Made by a program: the position numbers and the translations under genes | The notes under the pieces: generated by a model | Database searches by the model: none | What the model saw: only the letters and a program-made list of their open reading frames with translations | What the model was told of the DNA's origin: nothing | Part shown: positions 40,607 to 49,358 of the stretch, piece by piece | How positions within the stretch are numbered: position 1 is the first letter of the stretch | How the letters are laid out: each line of letters begins with the position of its first letter | Source of the DNA: CAWCBG01 sp963793845 | GTDB lineage: Bacteria > Acidobacteriota > Terriglobia > Terriglobales > Acidobacteriaceae | Direction of reading: 5' to 3' | NCBI GenBank assembly: GCA_963793845.1 | Contig: CAWCBG010000012.1 | Span: forward strand, 310,001 to 374,000 | DNA length: 64,000 bases

Positions 40607-43600
40607 ATGGCGACTCACCACAAATCCGACGCCGAGATCATCGCAACTACGCACAACATGGCGAGGTTCTTCACCGAACACCGCCAGGTGGCGCTGATTC
40701 TTCTGCTGGCGACCTTCGTCTGGGGATGGTTCGGGTATCAGAACATGCCCAAACGCAAGGACCCGAACATCCCGGTGCGCGTGGCGTCGGCGCAATGCTC
40801 GTGGCCCGGTGCCACCACCGAACAGGTCGAGCAACTGATCACCCGGCCGATCGAACAGGCTGTGGCCCTCAACTCTACCCTCAAGCCGCCGAGCCCGTCG
40901 GACTTCGGAATTCGTTCGCTCAGTTTTCCCGGTCTCTCCGTCGTCTACATCCAGCTCAACGACAACGTTAAGGATAAGCAGCAGCAGTTTTCTGACATGA
41001 ACCTGAAGCTGAATCAGCTCAACCTGCCCAGGGGTGCAGGGCCGATTCAGTTCAACAGCAGCTTCGGCGACACTGCAGCCCTCATGCTGACGGTGGCCAG
41101 CCCCATGGCGTCTCCGACCGACGTGGCCCTGCGTGCAATCGCCATACGCCAAGCCATTGAGAGAACCCGCGCCGAGCTGCCCAAGAATGCGCCGCAGCCG
41201 CGCGTCAGTGTGATCTACGCCTTTCCCATGTCCGTTGCCGCCGGACCGGTGCGGACCGACTTCGAAAACATCGCTCGCATTGCCGCCCGCAACAAGACGC
41301 TGAATGATCTGCGCTTCTTCGAAGGGCCGGGCTACGTTGGTCTCGACGCCACCACCTCGTTTGACGATGCAACCATCCGCCAGCGCGGCGAAACACTGAT
41401 TCAGGCCAATCTCCATCGATCGGAGATTCATCCCGACGCGTGGAGACCTGCCATTATCCGCGACCCGGCTGATACCGAAGCTGAGTTGCAGAAGGTCGCC
41501 GGACCTAAGTATTCCTATCGCGATCTGGACAACTACACCGACCTGATTCAGCGCACTCTGCAGGGAGTGCCGGAGACCTCGAAGGTTTCGCGCTCGGGCG
41601 TTCTGGCCGAGCAGATCTATCTCGACTACTCGCAGCAACGGCTGGCGCAGTACGGTTATGACCCCTCGAAGCTGAAGGATGTGCTGAGCGCGCAGAACAT
41701 CACCCTGCCCGCGGGATCGCTCGAGGTTGGGCCTAAAGATCTGACCATCAATCCCTCCGGACTATTCCCTGACGCCACGGCGATCGGGGACGTCATTATC
41801 GGAGTGTCGGCCTCCAACAGTCCGGTTTACTTGCGCGACCTGGTCGATATCTCGCGCGCCTACCAGAGTCCGCCGAGTTACCTCAACTACCTGACTTGGC
41901 GTGACAAGAACGGAAGCTGGATTCGCAGCCGCGCGGTTACCCTCGCCGTCTACATGCGTAATGGCCAGCAAGTCGATATGTTCGGCCGTCACGTGCAGGA
42001 GAAGATGGAGAGCGTCAAGCGGTACCTGCCTGACGATCTCGTCATGGTCCACACCTCCGACCAGCCCATCCAGGTGAAGGAGCAGATCGATCTCTTCATG
42101 GACGCGCTCTACGAGGCGATTGGACTGGTCGTCATCGTATCGCTGATCGGCTTCTGGGAGTGGCGTTCAGCGCTGCTCATGGCGATCTCGATCCCCATCA
42201 CACTCGCACTGACGTTCGGCTTTATCTACATCCTCGGCATCGACATCCAGCAGGTATCGGTGGCGTCGCTGATCATCGCGCTGGGCTTGTTGGTGGACGA
42301 CCCTGTGGTGGCAGGCGACTCGATCAAACGCATGCTGGCCGAGGGACAGCCGCGCATTGTCGCGCCGTGGCTTGGTCCCACGAAAATCGCCACCGCGATC
42401 ATGTACGCAACGATTACCAACATCGTCGCGTACCTCCCCTTCCTGCTGGTCACCGGCAACACCGGAGAGTTCCTCTACAGCCTTCCCATCGTGATGACCT
42501 GCGCGCTCATCGCATCTCGATTGGCTTCAATGACGTTCATCCCGCTGCTGGGTTATTACATTCTGCGGCCTGACAAAGAGCCGGAGAAGCCGATCGAGGT
42601 GCGCCGCAGCAGCGGCTTCACCGGCAAGTATGCCAGCGTGGCGAAGTTTGCCATCGACCATCGCTGGAAGGTCGCAATCGGCTCCCTGGCCTTCTTGTTG
42701 CTGGCCGGCTTTCTGTTTAAGCAACTGCGGACTTCCTTCTTCCCCGATGATGTGCAGTACTGGTCATACGCCGATGTGTGGCTCCCCAATGATGCGAATT
42801 TCGAAGCCACGAACCAGGCTGCTCAACAGGTGGAAAAAGTCATCCGTGACCAGGCGGACGTCTGGGGTAAGAAACATCCTGACAAGGACGGCACTCCCTC
42901 GCATATCCTGCGTTATGTAACGACCTGGGTGGGCGGAGGAAGCCCGCGCTTCTGGTTCTCCTTGTCGCCGCAACCGCAGCAGCTCAACTACGCGGAGGTG
43001 CTGGTCGAGCTGACAGACAAGGACATCACGCCCGCCTTTGTCGATCAAGTGCAGCCCGTTCTTTCTGCCACAATACCCGGCGTGCGCATCGATCTGCGAC
43101 AGCTCCAGACCAACCCGGTGAACTATCCGGTCGAGATTCGCGTGACCAGCCTGGCCGACGTTGGTACTGCCGGCAGCGCGCAGGACATTCAGACCTTGCG
43201 CCACTTGGCCAACCAGGTCATCGACATTTTGCAATCGGCGCCCGAAGCCGTGCGAGTCCGCAACGAGTGGGACGCTGAGAGCTCGCAGGTCAGTCTGGTA
43301 GTCGATCCGGATCGCGCCAACCTCGCGGGCATTACCAACATGGACGTGGCCAACTCCGCCACCAGCGCCATGAGCGGCACACCGGTCACTTCGCTGCAGG
43401 ATGGGGACAAGAACATTCCCGTGGTTGCCCGCCTCAAGATGGACGAGCGCGCCCGGTTGTCTGACATTCAGAATCTCTACGTCTATGGATCGCAAAGCTC
43501 GACGAAAATTCCACTGGTGCAGATCTCCGACATCAAGAACTCGATGGCAACCGACCGCATTGTGCGGCTCGACCATTTCCGTTCCATGTCGATTTACGCC

Positions 43601-44293
43601 TTCCCTGCCCCCGGCCATCTGCCTTCTGAGATCACCAGCGTCGCCCTGCCCAAGCTGCGTGAGTTGCAGAACAATCTGCCTCCCGGTTACCGCGTGACCG
43701 TTGGCGGAGAGTATGACAAGCAGCAGGTCGGCTTCCGCAATCTTGCCGTAGTGTTGCTCGTGTCGGTCTCAGGCATCTATCTAGCCCTGCTCTTCCAGTT
43801 CAACAACGCTATCAAACCGTTCCTCGTATTTGCGGCCGCTCCCTATGGAGTTGCCGGGGCTCTCATTGCCCTGTGGGTCATGAACACGTCATTCGGTTTT
43901 ATGGCATTCCTCGGCATCGCCAGCCTCATCGGTGTCATCGTCAGCCACGTGATTGTACTGTTCGACTTCATTGAGGAGATGCACGCCAAGGGCGAGCCGT
44001 TCGAGGAGGCGGTCATCGACGCCGGCATCATTCGACTTCGCCCGGTGATGATTACGGTTGGAGCGACCGTGCTGGCGCTGTTCCCGCTGGCGCTGCATGG
44101 CGGCCCGCTGTGGCAACCGCTCTGCTATGCCCAGATCGGAGGACTTACGGTGGCGACCTTTATTACTCTTCTGATGGTGCCTGTGTTCTACTCGATCTTT
44201 GTGCTCGACCTGAAAATCCTTAAGTGGGGCGAAGAAGGTGAAAAGGCGGAAGCGCCACTCGGAGCCGAGACCGCCGGAACGAGCGGCGATTAG
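40607..44293 (+). CDS. RND multidrug/metal-type efflux permease
   Basis: 1228-residue inner-membrane proton-driven pump, longer than the usual 1020-1070 of AcrB/CusA types. Early motif FGYQNMPKRKDPNIPVRVAS and porter segments (CSWPGATTEQVEQLITRPIE) mark the HAE1-like group. Helix 4 has the proton-relay pair Asp-Asp in LIIALGLLVDDPVVAGDSIK. The second half reads GEYDKQQVGFRNLAVVLLVS, FNNAIKPFLVFAAAPYGVAG and LIGVIVSHVIVLFDFIEEM. The extra length is spread over the periplasmic loops (for example DVWGKKHPDKDGTPSHILRY). Substrate class is not clear; neither copper/silver Met-rich motifs nor the classic AcrB pocket can be assigned. Confidence 0.93.
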   Translation: MATHHKSDAEIIATTHNMARFFTEHRQVALILLLATFVWGWFGYQNMPKRKDPNIPVRVASAQCSWPGATTEQVEQLITRPIEQAVALNSTLKPPSPSDFGIRSLSFPGLSVVYIQLNDNVKDKQQQFSDMNLKLNQLNLPRGAGPIQFNSSFGDTAALMLTVASPMASPTDVALRAIAIRQAIERTRAELPKNAPQPRVSVIYAFPMSVAAGPVRTDFENIARIAARNKTLNDLRFFEGPGYVGLDATTSFDDATIRQRGETLIQANLHRSEIHPDAWRPAIIRDPADTEAELQKVAGPKYSYRDLDNYTDLIQRTLQGVPETSKVSRSGVLAEQIYLDYSQQRLAQYGYDPSKLKDVLSAQNITLPAGSLEVGPKDLTINPSGLFPDATAIGDVIIGVSASNSPVYLRDLVDISRAYQSPPSYLNYLTWRDKNGSWIRSRAVTLAVYMRNGQQVDMFGRHVQEKMESVKRYLPDDLVMVHTSDQPIQVKEQIDLFMDALYEAIGLVVIVSLIGFWEWRSALLMAISIPITLALTFGFIYILGIDIQQVSVASLIIALGLLVDDPVVAGDSIKRMLAEGQPRIVAPWLGPTKIATAIMYATITNIVAYLPFLLVTGNTGEFLYSLPIVMTCALIASRLASMTFIPLLGYYILRPDKEPEKPIEVRRSSGFTGKYASVAKFAIDHRWKVAIGSLAFLLLAGFLFKQLRTSFFPDDVQYWSYADVWLPNDANFEATNQAAQQVEKVIRDQADVWGKKHPDKDGTPSHILRYVTTWVGGGSPRFWFSLSPQPQQLNYAEVLVELTDKDITPAFVDQVQPVLSATIPGVRIDLRQLQTNPVNYPVEIRVTSLADVGTAGSAQDIQTLRHLANQVIDILQSAPEAVRVRNEWDAESSQVSLVVDPDRANLAGITNMDVANSATSAMSGTPVTSLQDGDKNIPVVARLKMDERARLSDIQNLYVYGSQSSTKIPLVQISDIKNSMATDRIVRLDHFRSMSIYAFPAPGHLPSEITSVALPKLRELQNNLPPGYRVTVGGEYDKQQVGFRNLAVVLLVSVSGIYLALLFQFNNAIKPFLVFAAAPYGVAGALIALWVMNTSFGFMAFLGIASLIGVIVSHVIVLFDFIEEMHAKGEPFEEAVIDAGIIRLRPVMITVGATVLALFPLALHGGPLWQPLCYAQIGGLTVATFITLLMVPVFYSIFVLDLKILKWGEEGEKAEAPLGAETAGTSGD

Positions 44294-44447
44294 CAATGTT
44301 TAAAAAATGGTGTCGGCACCACCGCTGCTGGCAGGCTACCTTGTGCCTGCAGGCCTCAACGATGCAGAATCGGCGAGGCGGACCTACGAGGGCTCCTCTA
44401 CCCCAATCTGATAATCACGCATACAGATTTCCAAGGAGACATGATTC

Positions 44448-45158
44448 ATGAAACGTGCAACCCTTCGCACCCTCACAACTTTGTTGATCACCGGCGCTGT
44501 AGCGGTGACGGCCGCAGCGCAATCCCCTGACAAGGCCCAGATGCTCCAGAAGCTTAAGCAATCGGCCACCGTCAACAAACAAAAACTTCACCAGTACACC
44601 TGGCTGGAGACACAGCAGGTGACGCTGAAAGGAGAAGCCAAACCGCCGCGTGCTTTCTCCTGCCAGTACGGCCCTAACGGCCAGGTGGAAAAGACGCCGC
44701 TCGGCCCGCCTCCGGAGCCGCAGGGCGGCAAAGGTGGCAAGCTTAAGCAGCATATTGTGGCGAAGAAGACCGAAGAGATGAAGGACTATATGCAGGACGT
44801 CAAGGGCCTGCTTGCTATGTATGTGCCTCCGAATCCGCAACTCATGCAACAGGCCTACCAGAAGGGCAATGTTTCGATTACTTCCACCCTGGGAGCAAAC
44901 CAGGCGCAGCTGGTCTTCAAGAACTACGCTCAGGTCGGCGACCAGATGACAGTCACCTTCGACAGCGCCACCAAGAAGATTGTGTCGCTCAACGTCAATA
45001 CCTATCTGGATCAAGCCAAGGACGTTGTGACCCTGGCGGTGCAGTTCGCCAGCCTGCCGGACGGAACCAACTATCCGGCGCAAACCGTGCTCGACGCCAC
45101 GGCCAAGCAGTTGCAGGTGACCACCAGCAACTCAAACTACGCGAAGCGCGTGCAGTAA
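44448..45158 (+). CDS. Secreted protein of unknown function
   Basis: 236 residues with a Sec signal peptide (MKRATLRTLTTLLITGAVAV, cleavage near AAA-QS). The mature protein begins with a Lys/Gln-rich helix (DKAQMLQKLKQSATVNKQKL), followed by a beta-rich part (YTWLETQQVTLKGEAKP; AQLVFKNYAQVGDQMTVTFD; IVSLNVNTYLDQAKDVVTLA). The hydrophilic Gly/Pro linker GPPPEPQGGKGGKLKQ divides the two. Weak resemblance to outer-membrane-lipoprotein-sorting-type folds, not enough for a call. AAGGAG precedes the ATG. It is 150 bases downstream of the RND pump genes; co-transcription is possible. Confidence 0.65.
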   Translation: MKRATLRTLTTLLITGAVAVTAAAQSPDKAQMLQKLKQSATVNKQKLHQYTWLETQQVTLKGEAKPPRAFSCQYGPNGQVEKTPLGPPPEPQGGKGGKLKQHIVAKKTEEMKDYMQDVKGLLAMYVPPNPQLMQQAYQKGNVSITSTLGANQAQLVFKNYAQVGDQMTVTFDSATKKIVSLNVNTYLDQAKDVVTLAVQFASLPDGTNYPAQTVLDATAKQLQVTTSNSNYAKRVQ

Positions 45159-45190
45159 GACACGCCACAGACGCGGAGTGCGGCCGATTT

Positions 45191-45277
45191 GTCATCACGA
45201 GCGCAGCGAGGGATCTGCTGTCAGCTAGCGTTAGCAGAAAGCAGATCTCTCACCCCAAATCCGGCACTCGTAATCAC
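45191..45277. repeat. GTCATTCC-bounded palindromic repeat, copy 4 (degenerate)
   Basis: Starts GTCATCACGAGCGCAGCGAG and ends CACTCGTAATCAC, with GGATCTGCT/AGCAGATCT inside. Same family as copies at 4.81, 24.68 and 26.25 kb. Confidence 0.65.
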
Positions 45278-45344
45278 AACGTTAAGCGGCCGGCCTCTGC
45301 CACGTCAGGACGCGCTCCAAATAGACGCCAAAAACAAACAGGAA

Positions 45345-45388
45345 GGCCACGCGCATAGACGCGTGCCTGAAGGCACGCTCTACCGGTA
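45345..45388. repeat. CTGAAG-type palindromic repeat
   Basis: CGTGCCTGAAGGCACG (within 45360-45377) followed by CTCTACCGG. The CTCTACCCG tail is shared with the copy inside the aminotransferase gene (53482-53510). Confidence 0.65.
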
Positions 45389-45423
45389 ACCCGGCAACTC
45401 ACAATCTGCTCTGGCCACTCCCG

Positions 45424-45888
45424 TCAATCCCCTTCCACAGTGCAATCGACCTTCATGTCGGAGCATACCTTCAGCACGCCCTGGAGCACCAGCGAAGTTG
45501 CGCTTGGTTGGGACGACGTGAGCGTGGAAGCGATCACCAGTTGGCTGATCTTGTCGCCCAGTGACTGCGCCTGCAGGCTGGCAACCTGCGTGCCGTTGGT
45601 GAATTCAATTTTGCGCTGCTTGTCATTGCTCGCAGTTACGGTGATTCCGGCATGCGCTTTCAGTGCGGTAAGCGCCGTTGAATAGACCTTGTCCGCCGGA
45701 GCCTCCAGAACCACGGTGGCGACATCAAAGCCGTCTCCACCATTGGCCGGCTTATGACTCATTTGCTGCACCCGGCCCGATACCGCCTTGGCCACCATCA
45801 CCCACTGGGCATGAGCACTGACAGTAGAAAGCAGCATTCCCACCGTCATTAACGGAAGAAGCCTCCACATACATCGCGGCATAGCCAT
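45424..45888 (-). CDS. Secreted protein of unknown function
   Basis: 154 residues from the ATG at 45888 (AGGAGATATC upstream), with a signal peptide (MWRLLPLMTVGMLLSTVSAHA region). The mature domain reads FDVATVVLEAPADKVYSTAL, LKAHAGITVTASNDKQRKIE, FTNGTQVASLQAQSLGDKIS and QLVIASTLTSSQPSATSLVL, an alternation resembling the DUF3568-like or BON-like small alpha/beta domains of exported proteins, which is only suggestive. Two C-terminal cysteines (VCSDMKVDC) may form a disulfide. It is downstream of hypF on the same strand. Confidence 0.65.
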   Translation of the reverse strand: MAMPRCMWRLLPLMTVGMLLSTVSAHAQWVMVAKAVSGRVQQMSHKPANGGDGFDVATVVLEAPADKVYSTALTALKAHAGITVTASNDKQRKIEFTNGTQVASLQAQSLGDKISQLVIASTLTSSQPSATSLVLQGVLKVCSDMKVDCTVEGD

Positions 45889-46002
45889 TCGATATCTCCT
45901 GCCAAGAAGTTTGCCGATGGGCCCGTAAAGAAGCTTCCAGAGTTTACCTGCTTGCTTGTTGGTGTCAAGACGCAACTGCGTCCTTCCATTCCCGGTGAGT
46001 GC

Positions 46003-48337
46003 CTAGGATCCCCGCAACGTTTCATTGGCGATCACCGCTTGGCCCAGCGAGATCCCTCCGTCATTCGGCGGCACCACCGAATGCAGATAAACGTCGAAGC
46101 CGCGCCCGCGCAGGTCGGACGTAGCACGGCGCAACAAGAGCATGTTCTGGAAGGTTCCTCCGCTGAGACAAACACGGTCAAGATGCTCATCCCGCCGTAT
46201 CTGTTCGCAGACCTCCACGATTAACGCGGCGATGGTGTTGTGGAAACGCGCCGCGATATAGCCGGCAGGCCTGGCATCCAGCACATCGCGAACCACCGCC
46301 TCGATCATGGGCCGCATGTCCAGCTGCACCGGCTCACCCTCGCTGAGCTCGAAACGGTAACGGTCTGCGACCGTGCTGTCCGCTATCATTTCCAGCTCAA
46401 TCGCTGCCTGCCCTTCGAAGTTCACTTCCTGCCGCAGATTAATCAGCGCTGCCACCGCGTCGAATAGTCGACCCATGGAAGAGGCTTCGAAGCAGTTGAT
46501 GTTGCGATCCAGCATGGAGCGGACCAGCGACACGTGCTGAGCCGGAACCTGCGCGAGAAACGGCAAATCCGGTATTGCGGCCGCACCGAACGCTTCGCGC
46601 AAATAACTGAGCGCCACTCGCCACGGGTGGCGCACTGCCGCGTCGCCGCCGGGCAGTGGCACGTAGCGCAGGTGGGCGCGTCGCTCGAAGCCGGCGAAAT
46701 CTGCCACCAGAAATTCCCCGCCCCAGATCTTCCCGTCCGTACCGTAGCCGGTACCGTCGAAGGCCACGCCGATGACCTTGTCGCGCAGATGATTCTCGGC
46801 CATGCAGCTGGCAATATGCGCGTGATGATGCTGTACCCCGATCTTCGTTTCCAGCGGTAGCTCGACCGCGAACTGGGTGCTGATGTAGCGCGGGTGCAGA
46901 TCATAAGCCACCGCCTGAGGTTCGACGCGAAAGAGCTTCTTCAGGTTCGCCAACGTCTCCTTGTAGAAGACCAGCGTCTCGTAGTTCTCCAGATCGCCGA
47001 TGTGCTGGCTCAGGATCGCGTAGCGGCCCTTCGTCAAGCAGAAGGTGTTCTTCAGTTCCGCACCACAAGCCAGAACCTCGCGCAGTTCCATGCCGAGATC
47101 CACTGGATGCGGCACGTAGCCGCGTGAGCGCCGCAGCACGCGCTCGCGCCCATCGAAGGTGCGCACTACGGAATCATCGGCCCGCATGTAGATGTCGCGG
47201 TTGTGGAAGACGAACCAGTCCGCTACCGTCTGCAAGCGTTGCCAGGCCTCCTCGTTCGAGGTGACAATCGGCTCTTCACTGATATTGCCGCTGGTCATGA
47301 CCAGCGCCATGAACTCGGAAGCATCATCCGGGCGAATCGCTGAATAACAGATAATGCAGCGGCGTATAGGGCAGCATGACGCCGACGGTCTTGTTCCCCG
47401 GCGCGATGGCAGCGGAAATGTTCGCCTCCTCACGCCGCGGCAGGACCACGATGGGCCTTCGCGGGCTGAGTAGCGCGCTTCGATCGGCATCAGAGACGAC
47501 GCAGAACGACTCGACCGATGCGACGTCGCGCGCCATCAGCGCAAACGGCTTGTCGCTGCGACGCTTACGCTGACGCAGCAGCCGTACGGCATCGTCGTTC
47601 TGCGCATCGCAGGCCAGCAGATATCCGCCCAGCCCTTTTACTGCCACGATCTTCCCTTCCCGCAGCAGCTCGCGCGCGCGGCGAATGATCTCTCGCGATC
47701 GCGCCGCGTCATAGGACGAAACATCAGGAAACGTCGTTCCCGATTGCGCCAGGGCCAGCGCCGGGCCGCATACTGGGCACGCATTTGGCTGCGCATGAAA
47801 GCGACGATTGGTGGGGTCTTCGTACTCCGCCAGGCATGGCCCGCACATACGGAACGACGCCATCGTCGTCATCGGGCGGTCGTAGGGGATGTCCTGAATG
47901 ATGGTGTAGCGCGGGCCGCAATTGGTGCAGTTAGTAAAGGGATAGCCAAAGCGCCGATTCGCCGGATCGCCAAAGTCGCGCCAGCAATCGTCGCAGGTCG
48001 CCACGTCTGGCGAGACCAGTACGAACTCGCCGGCTTCCGCCACACTGTGCCGGATGACGAAGTCCGTATCCCCCAGTGGCGCAAGGTCGGAGACAGTGAA
48101 CTCCTCGATCTGCGCAAGCGGCGGAGGCTGATGGCGCAACGTCGAGAGGAATTCCTCAACCTGATCTCCGCCGCCCTCAATCTCGACGGTCACCCCGGCG
48201 GAGGAGTTCAGCACATAGCCCATCAGTCCAAGCGAACGCGCGAGGTTGTAAACAAAAGGCCGGAAGCCCACGCCCTGCACGATGCCACGTACCCGAACCA
48301 GTTTACGGATGCGATCTGAATTGGGCGCGATCACCAT
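46003..48337 (-). CDS. hypF: Carbamoyltransferase HypF (one frameshift)
   Basis: Hydrogenase maturation protein that makes the cyanide ligand precursor of [NiFe] hydrogenases from carbamoyl phosphate. Domain order from 48337: acylphosphatase (RVRGIVQGVGFRPFVYNLAR), two zinc-finger pairs (CDDCWRDFGDPANRRFGYP..CTNCGPRY; CGPCLAEYEDPTNRRFHA..CPVCGP), a YrdC-like domain (KIVAVKGLGGYLLACDAQ) and a Kae1-like domain (HHHAHIASCMAENHLRDKVI; GVAFDGTGYGTDGKIWGGEF; RVCLSGGTFQNMLLLRRA). The frame breaks around 47335-47345, in the YrdC region. Both halves are intact, so an indel error is likely. No hydrogenase or other hyp genes are in the window. Confidence 0.92.
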
Positions 48338-48364
48338 TGCGGCGAGGATAGCAGAATCGGGCGC

Positions 48365-49237
48365 CTATCCCGCCAGAACGGAAGGCTCGCTGGTTTCCGC
48401 AGGGCTCACCCAGATAGGCGGCTCGACGCGTCCCAGCCGTCGTATGCGCCGCATGAGGATGAATGCCGCCACGCAACAAACCACCACCGCCACGATCGAC
48501 GCCTCCGGGCCGAACGCACCTCCCGTTAGGAATGCCGAGCCGTGCAGGGTGCCCGACACCACTCCCTTTGTCGATGAGAGTCCCGAAACCGACATGCCAA
48601 AAAGCGAGCCTTCGGTGAAGTTCCATCCCACGTGCAGTCCAATCGGCATCCACAGCCGCTGGGTTACTGCGTAGGCTGCGCCCAAGAGCATGCCGGCCTC
48701 CAGGGCGATGGCGAACGAGCTCCATACCGTTGCGCCCCGGTTGAAGGCATGAGCAGCGCCGAACAAGACCGACGTAATGGCCAACGCTCCCCACGTGCCG
48801 AAGATCTTGGCCAGCAAGCGAAACAGCAGGCCGCGAAATAGAATTTCCTCCAGCACCGCTGCCATCAAAGCGAACAGGAATCCCGAGGCGATCCCGCGGA
48901 AGCCTCCCCATCCCGTGGGTTGGTAAGCTCGTGCGATCCACAGGATGAGCATCACCGCTGTAAACAGTCCGAGGCCCAGGGCAGCTCCGGCCCCAAACTC
49001 GCGCGGACCCTCCCGCGCAGTCAGTTCCGTCGCCTGGCGCCGCTCGATCCAGCGCACGCCCGCGAGATAGGTGATGATCAAGACGACCAGCATCAAGCCC
49101 AGCCCGAGCGCATCCGGCACGCGTCCGCGAATTGCTGCTTGAAATCCAAACACCACAATCAGGACGGCGATCAGGTTGAGCGTCGCACGGCCGACGTAGC
49201 CTAATTTCTTCCGCATAGCTTCTCCCCGCTGGGGCAT
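48365..49237 (-). CDS. CPBP-family intramembrane glutamic protease
   Basis: 290 residues (or 283 from the ATG at 49216). Eight hydrophobic segments. The catalytic CPBP motifs are present: EExxxR at residues 130-135 (VLEEILFRGLLFRLL), FxxxH ending at His163 (VLFGAAHAFN) and HxxxN at His202/Asn206 (IGLHVGWNFTEG). The family includes Rce1-type prenyl-protein proteases and bacterial immunity or signalling proteins. Substrate unknown. It lies upstream of hypF with a 27-base gap, so the two are likely co-transcribed, although no functional link is evident. Confidence 0.9.
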   Translation of the reverse strand: MPQRGEAMRKKLGYVGRATLNLIAVLIVVFGFQAAIRGRVPDALGLGLMLVVLIITYLAGVRWIERRQATELTAREGPREFGAGAALGLGLFTAVMLILWIARAYQPTGWGGFRGIASGFLFALMAAVLEEILFRGLLFRLLAKIFGTWGALAITSVLFGAAHAFNRGATVWSSFAIALEAGMLLGAAYAVTQRLWMPIGLHVGWNFTEGSLFGMSVSGLSSTKGVVSGTLHGSAFLTGGAFGPEASIVAVVVCCVAAFILMRRIRRLGRVEPPIWVSPAETSEPSVLAG

Positions 49238-49358
49238 TGTACGCGAGCTGGGGGAGACTCGTTCCCTGAAGGAAAATGCATCACTTCTTAAAGTAAAACA
49301 TGAATAGTCACGAGTTGGCGGCGCTTATGGATGGAGATTACAGGTAGGGAGACGTCCC

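Noticed and set aside
40520..41638. 372-codon minus-strand frame opposite the RND permease
   Set aside because: Antisense shadow of a strongly conserved transporter gene.
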